A DNA stretch of 64,000 nt, taken from Komagataeibacter sucrofermentans DSM 15973. Lineage in GTDB: Bacteria > Pseudomonadota > Alphaproteobacteria > Acetobacterales > Acetobacteraceae. The notes beneath the pieces were generated by a model. That model was given only the letters and a program-made list of their open reading frames with translations. It did not search any database and was not told the DNA's origin. The translations under genes and the position numbers were made by a program. The stretch is from NCBI RefSeq assembly GCF_040581405.1, contig NZ_CP137157.1, positions 1,492,001 to 1,556,000 of the forward strand. Reading direction: 5' to 3'. Below are positions 54,000-63,969 of the stretch, piece after piece; the first letter of the stretch is position 1, and each line of letters starts with the position of its first letter.

Positions 54000-54117
54000 C
54001 TTGCAATTCCCGGTCCGGCGGCAGTCAGGGCATGAACTTACGTGCTTATGTGGCTTGACCGAGGCATATTGTCCATCCTACTGAAACCGTACCGACCCGT
54101 TCCATAAATGGTGGCGC
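54000..54117. promoter_or_regulatory. divergent TetR/efflux promoter region
   Basis: 118 bp shared by the leftward regulator and the rightward pump operon. Contains the near direct repeat CTTACGTG / CTTATGTG, about 20 nt into the gap from the midpoint. No perfect palindrome was found, so the operator identity is open. Confidence 0.5.
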
Positions 54118-55248
54118 ATGCCTGACACCCCCCCGACCGACCCTTCCCCCGCAGACCAGCCTGCCGCGCAAAAAAAACCGGCAGACCCGCGCAAGGCAGC
54201 CATCCGCAAGATGGTGCTGGCCTGTATTGGCGGCATGGCACTCATAGCCTTTGCCGTATGGCTGGTGCATTGGTGGACGCACGGGCGCTTCATCGAGTCC
54301 ACCAATGATGCCTATCTGCAAGCCGATCAGGTCACGGTTTCAACCCGTGTCGCGGGATTTGTCGATGACGTGCTGGTGACCGAGAACCAGAAGGTGAGCA
54401 AGGGCCAGGTCCTGCTGCGCCTTGATGAGCGCGACCCGCGCGCCCGCTTCGAGCAGGCCCGCGCGCTGGCCGATCAGGGACAGGCCGCCATTACCCAGAC
54501 CAAGGCCCAGATCGATGCGCAGGATGCCCAGATCGCGCAGGCGCAGGCCCGCGTGCAGGCAGCACAGGCGCAGGCCGATTTTGCTGACCGGGAAGTGGCC
54601 CGCTACCGCGCCCTTGCCGCCACCGGCGCCGAAACCAGCGAGCATTACGACCAGTTGCGCAACAGCAGCGCGCAGGCCCATGCCCAGCTTGCCCAGGCCA
54701 CCGCGGGCCTGCAATCCGCCCAGCGCCAGCTTGCCACCTACAGCGCCGAGATCCTTCAGGCGCAGGCCCGTATCGAGCAGGCCATTGCCCAGCAGCGCAC
54801 GGCCCAGGTTGATCTTGACGCCACCACCATCCGCGCCGCCATTGATGGCCGCGTGGGCGACAAGACCGCCCGCGTGGGGCAGTACGCCACCGTGGGCACG
54901 CGCATGATGACCATCGTGCCGGTGCAGGATCTGTATCTCGTGGCCAACTTCAAGGAAACGCAGATCCGCCGCATGCGGCCCGGCCAGCCGGTTGAAATCT
55001 CGATCGATGCGCTGGGCGGCGCCAGGATCAAGGGCACGGTCGAGAGTTTCGCGCCGGGCACTGGCGCGCAGTTTGCGCTGCTGCCGCCTGATAACGCCAC
55101 CGGCAACTTTACCAAGGTGGTGCAGCGCGTGCCGGTGCGCATCCGCATCCAGCCCGAAGGCAGTGAGCGCGCGGTGCTGGTGCCCGGCCTGTCGGTTACG
55201 GCTGCGGTCGATACACTGGTCGAACCCGCGGCGGATGGTGGGTCGTGA
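54118..55248 (+). CDS. emrA: EmrA-type membrane fusion protein
   Basis: 376 aa. N-terminal TM (VLACIGGMALIAFAVWLVHW), then STNDAYLQADQVTVSTRVAG (biotinyl-lipoyl-like half), long Ala/Gln coiled coil (AQIAQAQARVQAAQAQADFA and more), and a barrel with TTIRAAIDGRVGDKTARVGQ. Periplasmic adaptor of a tripartite exporter. GTGA overlap with the next gene. TetR gene is divergent upstream. Confidence 0.92.
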   Translation: MPDTPPTDPSPADQPAAQKKPADPRKAAIRKMVLACIGGMALIAFAVWLVHWWTHGRFIESTNDAYLQADQVTVSTRVAGFVDDVLVTENQKVSKGQVLLRLDERDPRARFEQARALADQGQAAITQTKAQIDAQDAQIAQAQARVQAAQAQADFADREVARYRALAATGAETSEHYDQLRNSSAQAHAQLAQATAGLQSAQRQLATYSAEILQAQARIEQAIAQQRTAQVDLDATTIRAAIDGRVGDKTARVGQYATVGTRMMTIVPVQDLYLVANFKETQIRRMRPGQPVEISIDALGGARIKGTVESFAPGTGAQFALLPPDNATGNFTKVVQRVPVRIRIQPEGSERAVLVPGLSVTAAVDTLVEPAADGGS

Positions 55249-56774
55249 ACCCCGCTGCCCCGGCTGAAGAACAGGCCCCGCCCGAAAAGGCGGATGCCGC
55301 CGCCTGGCTGGCCGTGGCGGCGGGCACCATCGGCGCGCTCATGGCAACGCTTGACACCTCCATCGTCAACTCAGCCCTGCCCACCATCCAGGGTGAGATC
55401 GGGGCCAGCAGCAGCGAGGGCACATGGGTCACCACCGCCTATCTGGTGGCCGAGATTGTCATGATTCCGCTGGCGGGCTGGTTCGAGCGCATCTTCAAGC
55501 TGCGCAACTTCCTGCTCATCGCCGCCGTGCTGTTCACCATCTTTTCCATGTGGTGCGGGCTGTCGCCCAACCTGCTGCACATGATCATCGGCCGCGTGGG
55601 CCAGGGGTTTACGGGTGGGGCGATGATCCCCACCGCCATGACCATCGTGGCCACCCGCCTGCCGCCCGCCCAGCGCCCGGTGGGCATTGCGCTGTTTGGC
55701 ATGACCGCCGTGCTCGGCCCCGTGATCGGGCCGGTAATTGGCGGCTGGCTGACCGAAAACCTGAGCTGGCATTACGCCTTCTTCCTCAACCTGCCCATCA
55801 GCATCGGGCTTGGGGTGCTGCTGTTCGTGGGGCTGCCTGCGGGCAAGATCGACTGGGGCGCGTTTCGTGAGACGGATTATTACGGGCTGGCGGGCCTGAT
55901 CATGGGGCTCGGCGGCCTGACCGTGGTGCTGGAGGAAGGGCAGCGCGAACGCTGGTTTGAATCCGACATGATCCGTGAACTCAGCATCATGTGCGTGATT
56001 GGCATGGCGCTGCTGGTTATTGGGCAGTTCCGCTCGCCCCGGCCGGTCATTCACCTTAAAATACTGCTGCAAAAGAGCTTTTTTGGCGTGTTCATCCTCA
56101 GCCTGGGGGTGGGCGGCGCGCTTTATGGCATCCTGTATCTCATACCGCAGTTCCTTGCCGCCGTGCCGGACTACAATTCCGAGCAGTCGGGCCTGGTCGC
56201 GGCCATAAGCGGCGTGCCCACGCTGCTCATGCTGGCGGTGTTCCCCATTCTGGTGCGCAAGCTCGACATCCGCTTCGCCATTGGCTTTGGCATGTTCCTG
56301 TATGTGGTGAGCTGCTTCATGAACGCCCACCTCTCGCCCGATAGTACGGGCGAGCACTTCTTCTGGTCGCAGGTGGTGCGTGGGTTTGCGCAGTTCTTCT
56401 CGCTCCTGTTCCTCAACCAGGCTGCGACCAGCGCCGTGCCCATGCAGTATGCCGAGGATGCATCCGGCCTGTTCAACGCCGCGCGTAACCTTGGCGGCTC
56501 GTTCGGGCTGGCGGCGGTGGCCACCCTGCATGACCGCAGGCTGGACCTGCACACCGCCCGCCTGGAGGAAACGGTCACCGCCAACTCCCTGGCCGGGCAG
56601 GACTTCGTGCAGCATTTTGGCCTCGCCCGCCTGAGCGCGCTCATTACCCGGCAGGCCACGGTCATGACCTATAGCGACCTGTTCTGGATATTTGGCATAG
56701 CATTGCTGGCCATGCTGCCGCTGGTCATGCTCATCAAACCCCTACCCAAAGACGCCGGCATGACGGTGGGATGA
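55245..56774 (+). CDS. emrB: EmrB/QacA DHA2-family MFS exporter
   Basis: 509 aa, 14 helices. Motif A-like GTIGALMATLDTSIVNSALP and TAYLVAEIVMIPLAGWFERI in the first helices, motif C-region GPVIGPVIGGWLTENLSWHY, and the C-terminal DASGLFNAARNLGGSFGLAA. Proton-driven multidrug exporter that works with EmrA and the outer-membrane factor. GTG start 55245 overlaps emrA; ATGA overlap with the following gene. Confidence 0.94.
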   Translation: MNPAAPAEEQAPPEKADAAAWLAVAAGTIGALMATLDTSIVNSALPTIQGEIGASSSEGTWVTTAYLVAEIVMIPLAGWFERIFKLRNFLLIAAVLFTIFSMWCGLSPNLLHMIIGRVGQGFTGGAMIPTAMTIVATRLPPAQRPVGIALFGMTAVLGPVIGPVIGGWLTENLSWHYAFFLNLPISIGLGVLLFVGLPAGKIDWGAFRETDYYGLAGLIMGLGGLTVVLEEGQRERWFESDMIRELSIMCVIGMALLVIGQFRSPRPVIHLKILLQKSFFGVFILSLGVGGALYGILYLIPQFLAAVPDYNSEQSGLVAAISGVPTLLMLAVFPILVRKLDIRFAIGFGMFLYVVSCFMNAHLSPDSTGEHFFWSQVVRGFAQFFSLLFLNQAATSAVPMQYAEDASGLFNAARNLGGSFGLAAVATLHDRRLDLHTARLEETVTANSLAGQDFVQHFGLARLSALITRQATVMTYSDLFWIFGIALLAMLPLVMLIKPLPKDAGMTVG

Positions 56775-58303
56775 CAGATATGATGCGCCTTTTCCCCTCC
56801 CTGTGCCGCACGCCACGCCGCCTTGCGCTAGGTGTTGCAGCCAGCTTTCCCCTTGCCGCCTGCTCGGTCGGGCCGGACTACAAGGGCCCACCCCATGTCG
56901 CCCCGGTGGCGGAGCACACGCAGGCCTTCAACCGCGCGGACCCCACGCGCACCCCGGCGCAGGAGCCGCTGGCGCAGTGGTGGACCGGACTCAATGACCC
57001 GATCCTGACCGCCCTCATCACCACCGCGCTGCAAAACAGCCCTGACGTAAAGCAGGCCGCCGCCCGCCTGCACACGGCCCGCGCCACCCAGCGTGAACGC
57101 TTCGCGGGCTTCTTCCCCGGTGGTGGGGCAGCCGCCTTCTGGGACCGCACGCGCATCCCCACGGGCGATATTACATCCGTGCTTGGCGGCAGCGGGGCCG
57201 AGCAGGCCATGACGCTGCCACCGGCCATCAAGTCCGATTCCTACGGCGCGGGTTTTGACGCCAGCTGGGAAATCGACCCCTTTGGCGGCAACCGGCGCGG
57301 CTATGAGGGCGCGCGCGCGCAAAGCGAGGCCCAGCTGGCCCAGCTGGCCGATACACGCCTGCGCCTCGTGGCCGATGTGGCCCGCAACTATGTCAGCCTG
57401 CGTGATGTGCAGAACCGCCTGGCGCTGATGGAACGCACGATCACCATCGAGCGCCAGATGCTGGACCTGACCCGCCAGCGCCGTGCCCAAGGCACCGTAT
57501 CGCAAGAAGACGTAGCCCGCTTTGCAGGCCAGCTTGCACAGGTCGAGGGCGCCATTGCCCCGATGAAGGCCCAGCAGGCCAGCTATATGGATGCGCTTGC
57601 CACCCTTGTGGGCCGCGAGCCCGGCCAGCTTGACGCCATGCTGGCCACCCCCGCCCCCGTGCCCGTGCCGCCTGCGGTCGTGCCCGTGGGCAACCCTGCC
57701 GACATGATCCGCCGGCGGCCCGACATCCGCGTGGCCGAGCGTGACATCGCGGCCAATAATGCCCAGATCGGGCAGGCTATCGGGCAATATTTCCCCAAGA
57801 TCAGCCTGTTTGGCACGGTGGGCTTTACCGGGGCGAACGGGCAGCGGTTCTTCTCGGGTGACAGTTTTTCCTACATGGGCGGGCCAACGCTGGAATGGAG
57901 CATCCTGAACTTTGCCCGCACCAACTCACGCGTGGGGCAGGCCAAGGGCGGGCGTGACGCGGCACTGGCTCATTACCAGACCGTGGTGCTCGCGGCCCTG
58001 CAGGATGCGGAAGGCAGCCTGTCGCGCTTTGGCCACCAGCGTGAATACGTGCTCAAGCTCGATGAGGCCCGCGCCGCCTCCGACCAGTCATGGGCACTGG
58101 CCCAGCAGCGCCAGCGCGCCGGCACGCTCTCGGTCATCGACGCGCTCGATGTGGAACGCCAGCGCATCCAGATCGAACAGCAGCAGGCGCAGGCGCGCGC
58201 CAGCATGACCACGGATTACATCGCCGTGCAGAAGGCGCTCGGCCTGGGCTGGCAGGCAGCGCCCGCCGCGCAGGCCATGCCGGCGCAAACCCCGGCGCAT
58301 TGA
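56771..58303 (+). CDS. outer-membrane factor lipoprotein, NodT/OprM family
   Basis: 510 aa. Lipobox PLAAC then SVGPDYKGPPHVAPVAEHTQ, the NodT-type N-terminus. Internal AxxxG-rich helices (IRRRPDIRVAERDIAANNAQ, KISLFGTVGFTGANGQ, GPTLEWSILNFARTNSRVGQ) and a repeated second half (YQTVVLAALQDAEGSLSR). TolC-like duct completing the EmrA-EmrB exporter. Ends with the Ala/Gln-rich C-terminus; hairpin at 58355. Confidence 0.92.
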   Translation: MTDMMRLFPSLCRTPRRLALGVAASFPLAACSVGPDYKGPPHVAPVAEHTQAFNRADPTRTPAQEPLAQWWTGLNDPILTALITTALQNSPDVKQAAARLHTARATQRERFAGFFPGGGAAAFWDRTRIPTGDITSVLGGSGAEQAMTLPPAIKSDSYGAGFDASWEIDPFGGNRRGYEGARAQSEAQLAQLADTRLRLVADVARNYVSLRDVQNRLALMERTITIERQMLDLTRQRRAQGTVSQEDVARFAGQLAQVEGAIAPMKAQQASYMDALATLVGREPGQLDAMLATPAPVPVPPAVVPVGNPADMIRRRPDIRVAERDIAANNAQIGQAIGQYFPKISLFGTVGFTGANGQRFFSGDSFSYMGGPTLEWSILNFARTNSRVGQAKGGRDAALAHYQTVVLAALQDAEGSLSRFGHQREYVLKLDEARAASDQSWALAQQRQRAGTLSVIDALDVERQRIQIEQQQAQARASMTTDYIAVQKALGLGWQAAPAAQAMPAQTPAH

Positions 58304-58354
58304 CGCGATGCGACCTGCCTGCCCATTGCCGCCGGATCATTGCGTTGTCGCAGG

Positions 58355-58389
58355 CCGCCATGTCGGGACAGACATGAAAGACATGGCGG
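58355..58389. terminator. stem-loop after the efflux operon
   Basis: CCGCCATGTC (58355-58364) pairs perfectly with GACATGGCGG (58380-58389) over a 15-nt loop. No T run follows. Terminator or operator. Confidence 0.55.
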
Positions 58390-58503
58390 AGATGTTACAA
58401 TTTGCAATGCAACTCCCGCGCCCAAAGCAGTGCCCGGATCTTGCCATCATGCCTGATCTGAATTCATAACGGTATGCAATAGCACCAGGCAGGAGACCGG
58501 GCT

Positions 58504-60042
58504 TTGCGATTTACCCACACGCGGGGCTATGCCGGCATAGTCCTCTCGGCAGTGCTGTGCTGCACGTCCGCTCCGCCCGTATCGGCCACAACACCTGCGG
58601 CACCGGCACAGACCGCAGCCCCCACACCCGTCAGCACCAGCACGCCCGACACCATCATGGTCAATGACCTTGAACGGCGCACCTTCCAGTGGTTCTGGGA
58701 TGCAGGCGACCCGCACACCGGCCTCATACCCGACCGCTACCCCTCACCCCAGACCCTGAGCAGCGTTGCATCCGTGGGTTTTGGGCTGACGGCGTATGGC
58801 ATCGGGGCCGAGCGTGGCTATATCACCCGCGCGCAGGCGGTGCAGCGCACGCTCGCAACCCTGCGCTACCTGATGCAGAGCCCGCAGAATGACAGCCCGG
58901 ACAAGGCTGCCGGTTATCACGGCTTTTATTACCATTTTCTCGATAAAACGACCGGCTTGCGCTTCAACCGCGATATCGAACTCTCCAGCATCGATACCTC
59001 GCTGCTCATGCAGGGGGTACTGTTCGCGCAGGCCTATTACACCCGCGACACGGCCGCCGAACGCGAAATCCGCACCCTGGCTGACAAGCTTTACACGCGC
59101 GTGGACTGGCAGTGGATGCGCAGGCCCGATAACCGGCTGAGCATGGGCTGGAGCCCCGAGCACCAGTTCATTCCCAATTACTGGGAAGGCTACAGCGAGG
59201 GGATGATGGCCTATATCCTTGGCCTTGGCGCCCCCACCCACGGGCTGGAACCCGCCTCGTGGCAGGCCTGGCTTGCCACCAACAGCCAGCGCTGGGGCGA
59301 TTATTACGGCCAGACCTTTCTCAACTTCGCTCCGCTGTTTGGCCACCAGTACACCCATGCATGGATCGACTTTCGCGGGTTGCATGATGCCTGGGCGCGC
59401 GAGAAGCAGATCGATTACTTCGAGAACAGCCGCCGCGCGGTCTATGCCCAGCAGGCCTATGCCATTGCCAACCCCGGAAAATGGCAGGGCTACAGTGCCA
59501 CGACATGGGGCCTGACCGCGTGTGACGGCCCTGGTGACACCATGCAGCAGATTGATGGGCAGGCGCGGCATTTCCTGTCCTATTCCGCCCGTGGCGCGGG
59601 GCGTGACTACACGCTCGATGATGGCACCATTGCGCCGACCGCCGCTGCCGGTTCAATAGCCTTCGCGCCCGAAATCGTGCTGCCCACGCTGCGCGACATG
59701 AAAGCCCGGTACGGCCAGCAGATTTATGGGCAATACGGCTTTGTGGATGCGTTCAACCCCAGTTTCCACGATGGCAAGGCATTCTGGACCGACCATGAAT
59801 ACCTGGGCATCGATCAGGGGCCGATCCTGCTCATGATTGAAAACTGGCGCAGCGGGCTGGTGTGGAACGTGATGAAGCGCAACCCCTACATCCGCGCAGG
59901 ACTTGAACGCGCGGGCTTCGAGGGGGGCTGGCTGCCTGCGGCACCCCGCACCGCAACCGCCCCGCAACCCACGACACAGCCTGCGGCGATGGACGGCGCG
60001 CATGCCAGCGCCGTGTTACCCGCAGCACCCCATCCCTCATGA
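58504..60042 (+). CDS. GH144-like glucanase/glucoamylase-family exported protein
   Basis: 512 aa from TTG 58504 with AGGAG 8 nt upstream. Signal peptide (GIVLSAVLCCTSAPPVSA). Mature: RRTFQWFWDAGDPHTGLIPD, SSVASVGFGLTAYGIGAERG, GFYYHFLDKTTGLRFNRDIE, SSIDTSLLMQGVLFAQAYYT, and WGLTACDGPGDTMQQ... ending AFWTDHEYLGIDQGPILLMI. This is the pfam Glycoamylase block, in CAZy GH144-type beta-1,2-glucanases. Periplasmic or secreted, possibly acting on osmoregulated periplasmic glucans. Follows the efflux operon but is probably separate. Confidence 0.87.
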   Translation: MRFTHTRGYAGIVLSAVLCCTSAPPVSATTPAAPAQTAAPTPVSTSTPDTIMVNDLERRTFQWFWDAGDPHTGLIPDRYPSPQTLSSVASVGFGLTAYGIGAERGYITRAQAVQRTLATLRYLMQSPQNDSPDKAAGYHGFYYHFLDKTTGLRFNRDIELSSIDTSLLMQGVLFAQAYYTRDTAAEREIRTLADKLYTRVDWQWMRRPDNRLSMGWSPEHQFIPNYWEGYSEGMMAYILGLGAPTHGLEPASWQAWLATNSQRWGDYYGQTFLNFAPLFGHQYTHAWIDFRGLHDAWAREKQIDYFENSRRAVYAQQAYAIANPGKWQGYSATTWGLTACDGPGDTMQQIDGQARHFLSYSARGAGRDYTLDDGTIAPTAAAGSIAFAPEIVLPTLRDMKARYGQQIYGQYGFVDAFNPSFHDGKAFWTDHEYLGIDQGPILLMIENWRSGLVWNVMKRNPYIRAGLERAGFEGGWLPAAPRTATAPQPTTQPAAMDGAHASAVLPAAPHPS

Positions 60043-60052
60043 AAGCGGGTTT

Positions 60053-60090
60053 CGGGTAACGCCGCCCTTTATAAAAAAAGGCGGCACCCG
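60053..60090. terminator. hairpin between glucanase and aldehyde dehydrogenase genes
   Basis: CGGGT...ACCCG outer pairing with GCCGCC / GGCGGC and an AT-rich loop. Sits between two converging stops, 10 nt after the glucanase. T tract poor; position supports termination in both directions. Confidence 0.65.
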
Positions 60091-60096
60091 AAAACT

Positions 60097-61488
60097 TTAT
60101 GGGGCCGCATCAATGGGCACCACGTCGATCAGCTTCTTGTTGACGAATTCCTGAATGCCGAGCGAGGATAGTTCCCGCCCGAACCCCGAGCGCTTGACCC
60201 CGCCAAACGGCAGGTCGCAGGTGGTCCATGTGGGGTGGTTGATATAGACCATGCCGGTCTCGATCTGCTCGGCCACGCGCACCCCGCGCGCGGTATCGCT
60301 GGTAAAGACCGAGCCGCCCAGCCCGTACGGGTTGTCATTGGCAAGTTGTATGGCTTCCTCATCATCACGCACGCGAAAGAACATGGCCACGGGGCCGAAC
60401 AGTTCCTGATGAAAGATCGGGTTCTCCGGCGTGACGCCGGTCAGGATGGTTGTTTGTACAAACGCACCGGTCTCGGGCGGAGCCTCGCCCACGCGGATGG
60501 CGATCGCGCCATGCTTGACCGCAAGGGCGACCTGATCGTTCAGCTGGTCCGCCGCACCCTGCGATGACAGGGGCGGCACGCCACTTTTCTCGTCCATCGG
60601 GTCACCGGGCACAAGTCTGGCCAGGGCGGTCTCGAAGCGGTCGAGGAATTCATCGGCAATCGCATCCGCCACGATGATGCGCTTGGAGGCGACACAGCAC
60701 TGGCCACCATTGTTCATGCGCCCCCACACCGCCCATTTGACGGCTTTTTCCATATCGGCATCATCCAGCACGATAAAGGCGTCGCTGCCGCCGAGTTCCA
60801 TGGTGGTCTTCTTGAGCGCCTTGCCCGCCTGCGCCGCCACAATGGCCCCTGCCCCCTCGCTGCCGGTCAGCGCCACGCCAATCACCCGGTCATCGGCAAT
60901 GATCTCGCCTAGCTGGTCACGCGTGGCGTAAAGGTTGGTGTACAGCCCCTCCGGCGCGCCAGCGTCCCGGAACAGCTGCTCGAAGGCGGCAGCCGATTGC
61001 GGCACGTTGGAGGCATGCTTGACCACCACCACGTTGCCCGCCATGAACTGCGGGCCAACCACGCGGGCAAGCTGGTAATAGGGGAAGTTCCACGGCTCGA
61101 TGGCAAACACGATGCCCAGCGGCTGGCTGATCAGCATGGCGTTGTCGCCCCGGCCGCTCTTTTCGGTCAGTTTCTGGGGAGCGAGGAATTCTTCGGCGTT
61201 ATCAGCGTAATATTGCAGGATATCGGCCGAGAGTTCGACTTCCGCCAGGCTCTCACGGTACAGCTTGCCCATCTCGAGGGTGAGCAGGCGGGCGTAATGG
61301 TCGTTGTTCTGGCGCAGGAGCTGAGCCGCGCGCCCCACAATGGCCGCCCGTGCGCTGAAAGGCTGTTTTGACCACTGCCTGTAGGTTGCCTGGGCGCAAT
61401 CAAGCTTCTGCGCCAGTTCCGCATCTGTCAGGTCAGGGAATGTCGCGAGGGTCTCGTTGGTAAACGGATTGACGGTCCTGTAGGCCAT
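60097..61488 (-). CDS. NAD(P)-dependent aldehyde dehydrogenase, succinate-semialdehyde type
   Basis: 463 aa from ATG 61488 (GGAGGCAG before it; open to 61593). Pattern: NAD-binding FAIEPWNFPYYQLARVVGPQ (GFPWNFP-like), catalytic Glu in KTTMELGGSDAFIVLDDADM, catalytic Cys in NNGGQCCVASKRIIVADAIA, then QELFGPVAMFFRVRDDEEAI and PFGGVKRSGFGRELSS. Resembles GabD/Sad. Oxidises semialdehydes with NAD(P). AhpF lies just upstream on the same strand. Confidence 0.93.
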   Translation of the reverse strand: MAYRTVNPFTNETLATFPDLTDAELAQKLDCAQATYRQWSKQPFSARAAIVGRAAQLLRQNNDHYARLLTLEMGKLYRESLAEVELSADILQYYADNAEEFLAPQKLTEKSGRGDNAMLISQPLGIVFAIEPWNFPYYQLARVVGPQFMAGNVVVVKHASNVPQSAAAFEQLFRDAGAPEGLYTNLYATRDQLGEIIADDRVIGVALTGSEGAGAIVAAQAGKALKKTTMELGGSDAFIVLDDADMEKAVKWAVWGRMNNGGQCCVASKRIIVADAIADEFLDRFETALARLVPGDPMDEKSGVPPLSSQGAADQLNDQVALAVKHGAIAIRVGEAPPETGAFVQTTILTGVTPENPIFHQELFGPVAMFFRVRDDEEAIQLANDNPYGLGGSVFTSDTARGVRVAEQIETGMVYINHPTWTTCDLPFGGVKRSGFGRELSSLGIQEFVNKKLIDVVPIDAAP

Positions 61489-61611
61489 TGCTCTGCCTCC
61501 GTACGAAATGATGCAGGCTTTCGTGCAGCAGCGCCCCGATTGACCGATGAGAGGGCACGGGATGGCCCCTGCATGCTGCCTGTTCTGGCCCAACGGCAGG
61601 CAGCAGCACGG

Positions 61612-61670
61612 GTTGCCTGCATATGACAGGCAACGGAAACTTCTTTAGGGCCAGCCCTGTTCAGGCTGGC
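61612..61670. repeat. hairpins at the ahpF 3' end
   Basis: GTTGCCTG (61612-61619) with CAGGCAAC (61627-61634), and GCCAGCC (61650-61656) with GGCTGGC (61664-61670). The second spans the ahpF stop. Together they probably end the ahpCF transcript before the aldehyde dehydrogenase gene. Confidence 0.55.
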
Positions 61671-63244
61671 ACCTTCTTCTCCACCGGCGCAGGCACGCGG
61701 ATGAGGTAGTCAAATGCCGAGAGCGCCGCCTTCGCGCCATCGCCTATGGCAATGACAATCTGCTTGTAGGGCGTGGTGGTGGCATCGCCTGCGGCAAACA
61801 CGCCCGGCACCGAGGTCGCGCCATGGTCATTGACCACGATCTCGCCAAACGCGTTGCGCTCCACCGTGTCCTTCAGCCAGTCCGTATTGGGCAGCAGGCC
61901 GATCTGCACGAACACGCCTTCCAGATCAACATGATGGTCCGCCCCGTCGCCACCGCGATAGGTCAGGCCGGTCACGTTGCGGCCATTTCCCTCGATGCGG
62001 GTGGTCAGCGCCTCGGTCAGCACGGTAACGTTGGGCAGGGTGGCCAGCTTGTCGCACAGCACCTTGTCGGCCTTGAGGTGCGAGCCACGCTGCAGCAGCG
62101 TTACGTGCGCCACGATACCGGCAAGGTCGATGGCCGCTTCCACCCCGCTATTGCCGCCGCCTGCCACCGCCACGCGCTTGCCCTTGTAGAACGGGCCATC
62201 GCAATGCGGGCAGTAGGCCACGCCCCTGTTGCGGTATTCCTCCTCGCCCGGCACGCCAAGGTGGCGCCAGTGCGCGCCAGTGGCCACGATAATGGTGCGG
62301 GCGTGCAGGATCGCGCCACTTTCCAGCGCCACGCCATGCAGCCCGCCGGGGTGGGCTGCGGGAAAGAGTTCGGTGGCAACTTCGCCCGGTATGACGTCCA
62401 CATCATAGGCGCGGACATGGGCTTCAAGTGCTGCGGAAAGCCTGGGGCCGGTTGTTTCGGGCACCGAGATGAAGTTCTCGATGCCTTCGGTATCCATCAT
62501 CTGGCCGCCAAAACGCTCGGCCACCAGCCCGGTGCGCACGCCCTTGCGCGCGGCATAGACCGCAGCCGAAGCCCCCGCAGGCCCGCTGCCGATAATCAGC
62601 ACATCAAAGGGCGCGATGTTCTTCAGCTTCTCCGCCGCGCGTTTTGGCGCGTCCGCATCGAGCTTCGCCAGAATCTGGCCTGCATCGGTGCGGCCGGTCT
62701 CGAACAGCTTGCCGTTGAGGTAGACCTGCGGCACCGACATGATGTTGCGCGCCGCCACCTCATCGGGAAACAGCGCGCCATCGATCGTGACGTTGCGGAT
62801 ATTGGGATTGATGACACTCATGGCGTTGAGCGCCTGCACCACGTCGGGGCAGTTCTGGCATGACAGCGCCACATAGGTCTCAAAGTCATAATGCCCCGGC
62901 AGGGCGCGGATCTGGGCCACCATCTCATCAGAGAATTTGGGCGCGTGCCCCCCCACCTGCAGCATGGCCAGCACGAAGGAGGTGAATTCATGACCCATGG
63001 GGATGGCGGCAAAGCTCACGCCCCCCGCCTTCGCCCCGGCTGACTTGATGACAAAGGAGGGCCTGCGCGTGGCCTCGCCCTGCTCGCTGACCTGCACCCT
63101 GTCGGAAAGGGCGGCGACCTCGTGCAGCAGTTCATGCATCTCACGCGAGGGCGGGGTGTCATCTAGCGAGGCTTCGAGCACGATGGGGTGCGCGAGACTG
63201 GCGAGGTAACCCTTGAGCTGCGTCTTGATGGCATCTTGCAACAT
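61661..63244 (-). CDS. ahpF: alkyl hydroperoxide reductase subunit F
   Basis: 527 aa from ATG 63244 (GAGAGAC upstream). N-terminal tandem thioredoxin-like domains with CQNC at 129-132 ([20 protein letters not shown]), FAD loop [20 protein letters not shown], redox CPHC at 345-348, NAD loop [18 protein letters not shown], and the C-terminal [20 protein letters not shown]. Transfers electrons from NADH to AhpC. The ahpC gene lies upstream, separated by a strong hairpin. Confidence 0.95.
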   Translation of the reverse strand: MLQDAIKTQLKGYLASLAHPIVLEASLDDTPPSREMHELLHEVAALSDRVQVSEQGEATRRPSFVIKSAGAKAGGVSFAAIPMGHEFTSFVLAMLQVGGHAPKFSDEMVAQIRALPGHYDFETYVALSCQNCPDVVQALNAMSVINPNIRNVTIDGALFPDEVAARNIMSVPQVYLNGKLFETGRTDAGQILAKLDADAPKRAAEKLKNIAPFDVLIIGSGPAGASAAVYAARKGVRTGLVAERFGGQMMDTEGIENFISVPETTGPRLSAALEAHVRAYDVDVIPGEVATELFPAAHPGGLHGVALESGAILHARTIIVATGAHWRHLGVPGEEEYRNRGVAYCPHCDGPFYKGKRVAVAGGGNSGVEAAIDLAGIVAHVTLLQRGSHLKADKVLCDKLATLPNVTVLTEALTTRIEGNGRNVTGLTYRGGDGADHHVDLEGVFVQIGLLPNTDWLKDTVERNAFGEIVVNDHGATSVPGVFAAGDATTTPYKQIVIAIGDGAKAALSAFDYLIRVPAPVEKKVPA

Positions 63245-63282
63245 GGCACGTCTCTCCACTTTTTCAGGCAGGGTGTGCGGGT

Positions 63283-63318
63283 TCTGGCCCGGCCCGCGCA
63301 GTGCGGGGCCGGGCCAGA
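63283..63318 (-). promoter_or_regulatory. intercistronic hairpin between ahpC and ahpF
   Basis: TCTGGCCCGGCCC (63283-63295) pairs perfectly with GGGCCGGGCCAGA (63306-63318), 10-nt loop. No T run, so it may terminate partly or stabilise the upstream ahpC part, which would give more AhpC than AhpF, as the enzymes need. Confidence 0.72.
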
Positions 63319-63325
63319 GGCGAAA

Positions 63326-63889
63326 TCAGATCTTGCCCACGAGGTCGAGCGAGGGGGTCAGCGTTTCACTGCCTTCCTTCCACTTCGCGGGGCAGACTTC
63401 ACCGGGGTGGGAGGCGACATACTGCGCCGCCTCGATCTTGGAGAGGAGTTCGGCGGCGCTGCGGCCAACGCTGCCTGCCGTGATCTCGATGTACTGGATC
63501 TTGCCTTCGGGATCGAGCAGGAACGCGCCACGGTCGGCCACGCCGGCTTCCTCGATATACACATCAAAATTACGTGCGATATGGCCCGTCGGGTCGCCAA
63601 GCATGACATACTTGATCTTGCTGATGGCAGGCGACGTATCGTGCCAGGCCTTGTGGGTGAAATGCTTGTCGGTCGAGACCGAATAGATTTCCACGCCAAG
63701 CTTCTGGAAGGCGGCATAATTATCCGCAAGGTCTTCGAGTTCCGTCGGGCAGACAAAGGTGAAATCCGCCGGATAGAAGAAGAATACGGACCATTTGCCC
63801 TTCACGTCGGCATCGGTCACCTTGATGAACTGGCCGTTATGGAAGGCGTCGGTCGTAAACGGTTTCAGCGAGTCATTGATGCGTGCCAT
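63326..63889 (-). CDS. ahpC: alkyl hydroperoxide reductase subunit C (peroxiredoxin)
   Basis: 187 aa, AAGGAGC upstream. Typical two-Cys peroxiredoxin: [20 protein letters not shown] (peroxidatic Cys47), [15 protein letters not shown], and EVCPAKW with resolving Cys166. Reduces H2O2 and organic peroxides. First gene of the ahpC-ahpF unit. A 15-bp palindrome sits about 66 nt upstream in the promoter. Confidence 0.97.
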   Translation of the reverse strand: MARINDSLKPFTTDAFHNGQFIKVTDADVKGKWSVFFFYPADFTFVCPTELEDLADNYAAFQKLGVEIYSVSTDKHFTHKAWHDTSPAISKIKYVMLGDPTGHIARNFDVYIEEAGVADRGAFLLDPEGKIQYIEITAGSVGRSAAELLSKIEAAQYVASHPGEVCPAKWKEGSETLTPSLDLVGKI

Positions 63890-63954
63890 TGGAATGCTCC
63901 TTGGTTTCGCGTGTCAGTTATCGACGGGTTCTTATCCCACGCCCACGAAATGCG

Positions 63955-63969
63955 CAGAAACAGTTTCTG
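63955..63969. promoter_or_regulatory. palindrome in the ahpC promoter
   Basis: CAGAAACAGTTTCTG, perfect 7-bp arms around a single base, ~66 nt before the ahpC start. Operator candidate for a peroxide-responsive regulator; it does not match the spaced ATAG pattern of OxyR well. A TTGACA lies next to it on the minus strand. Confidence 0.6.

Noticed and set aside
55371-56615. 414-codon reverse frame
   Set aside because: Antisense to emrB, His/Gln-rich low-quality translation, no family.
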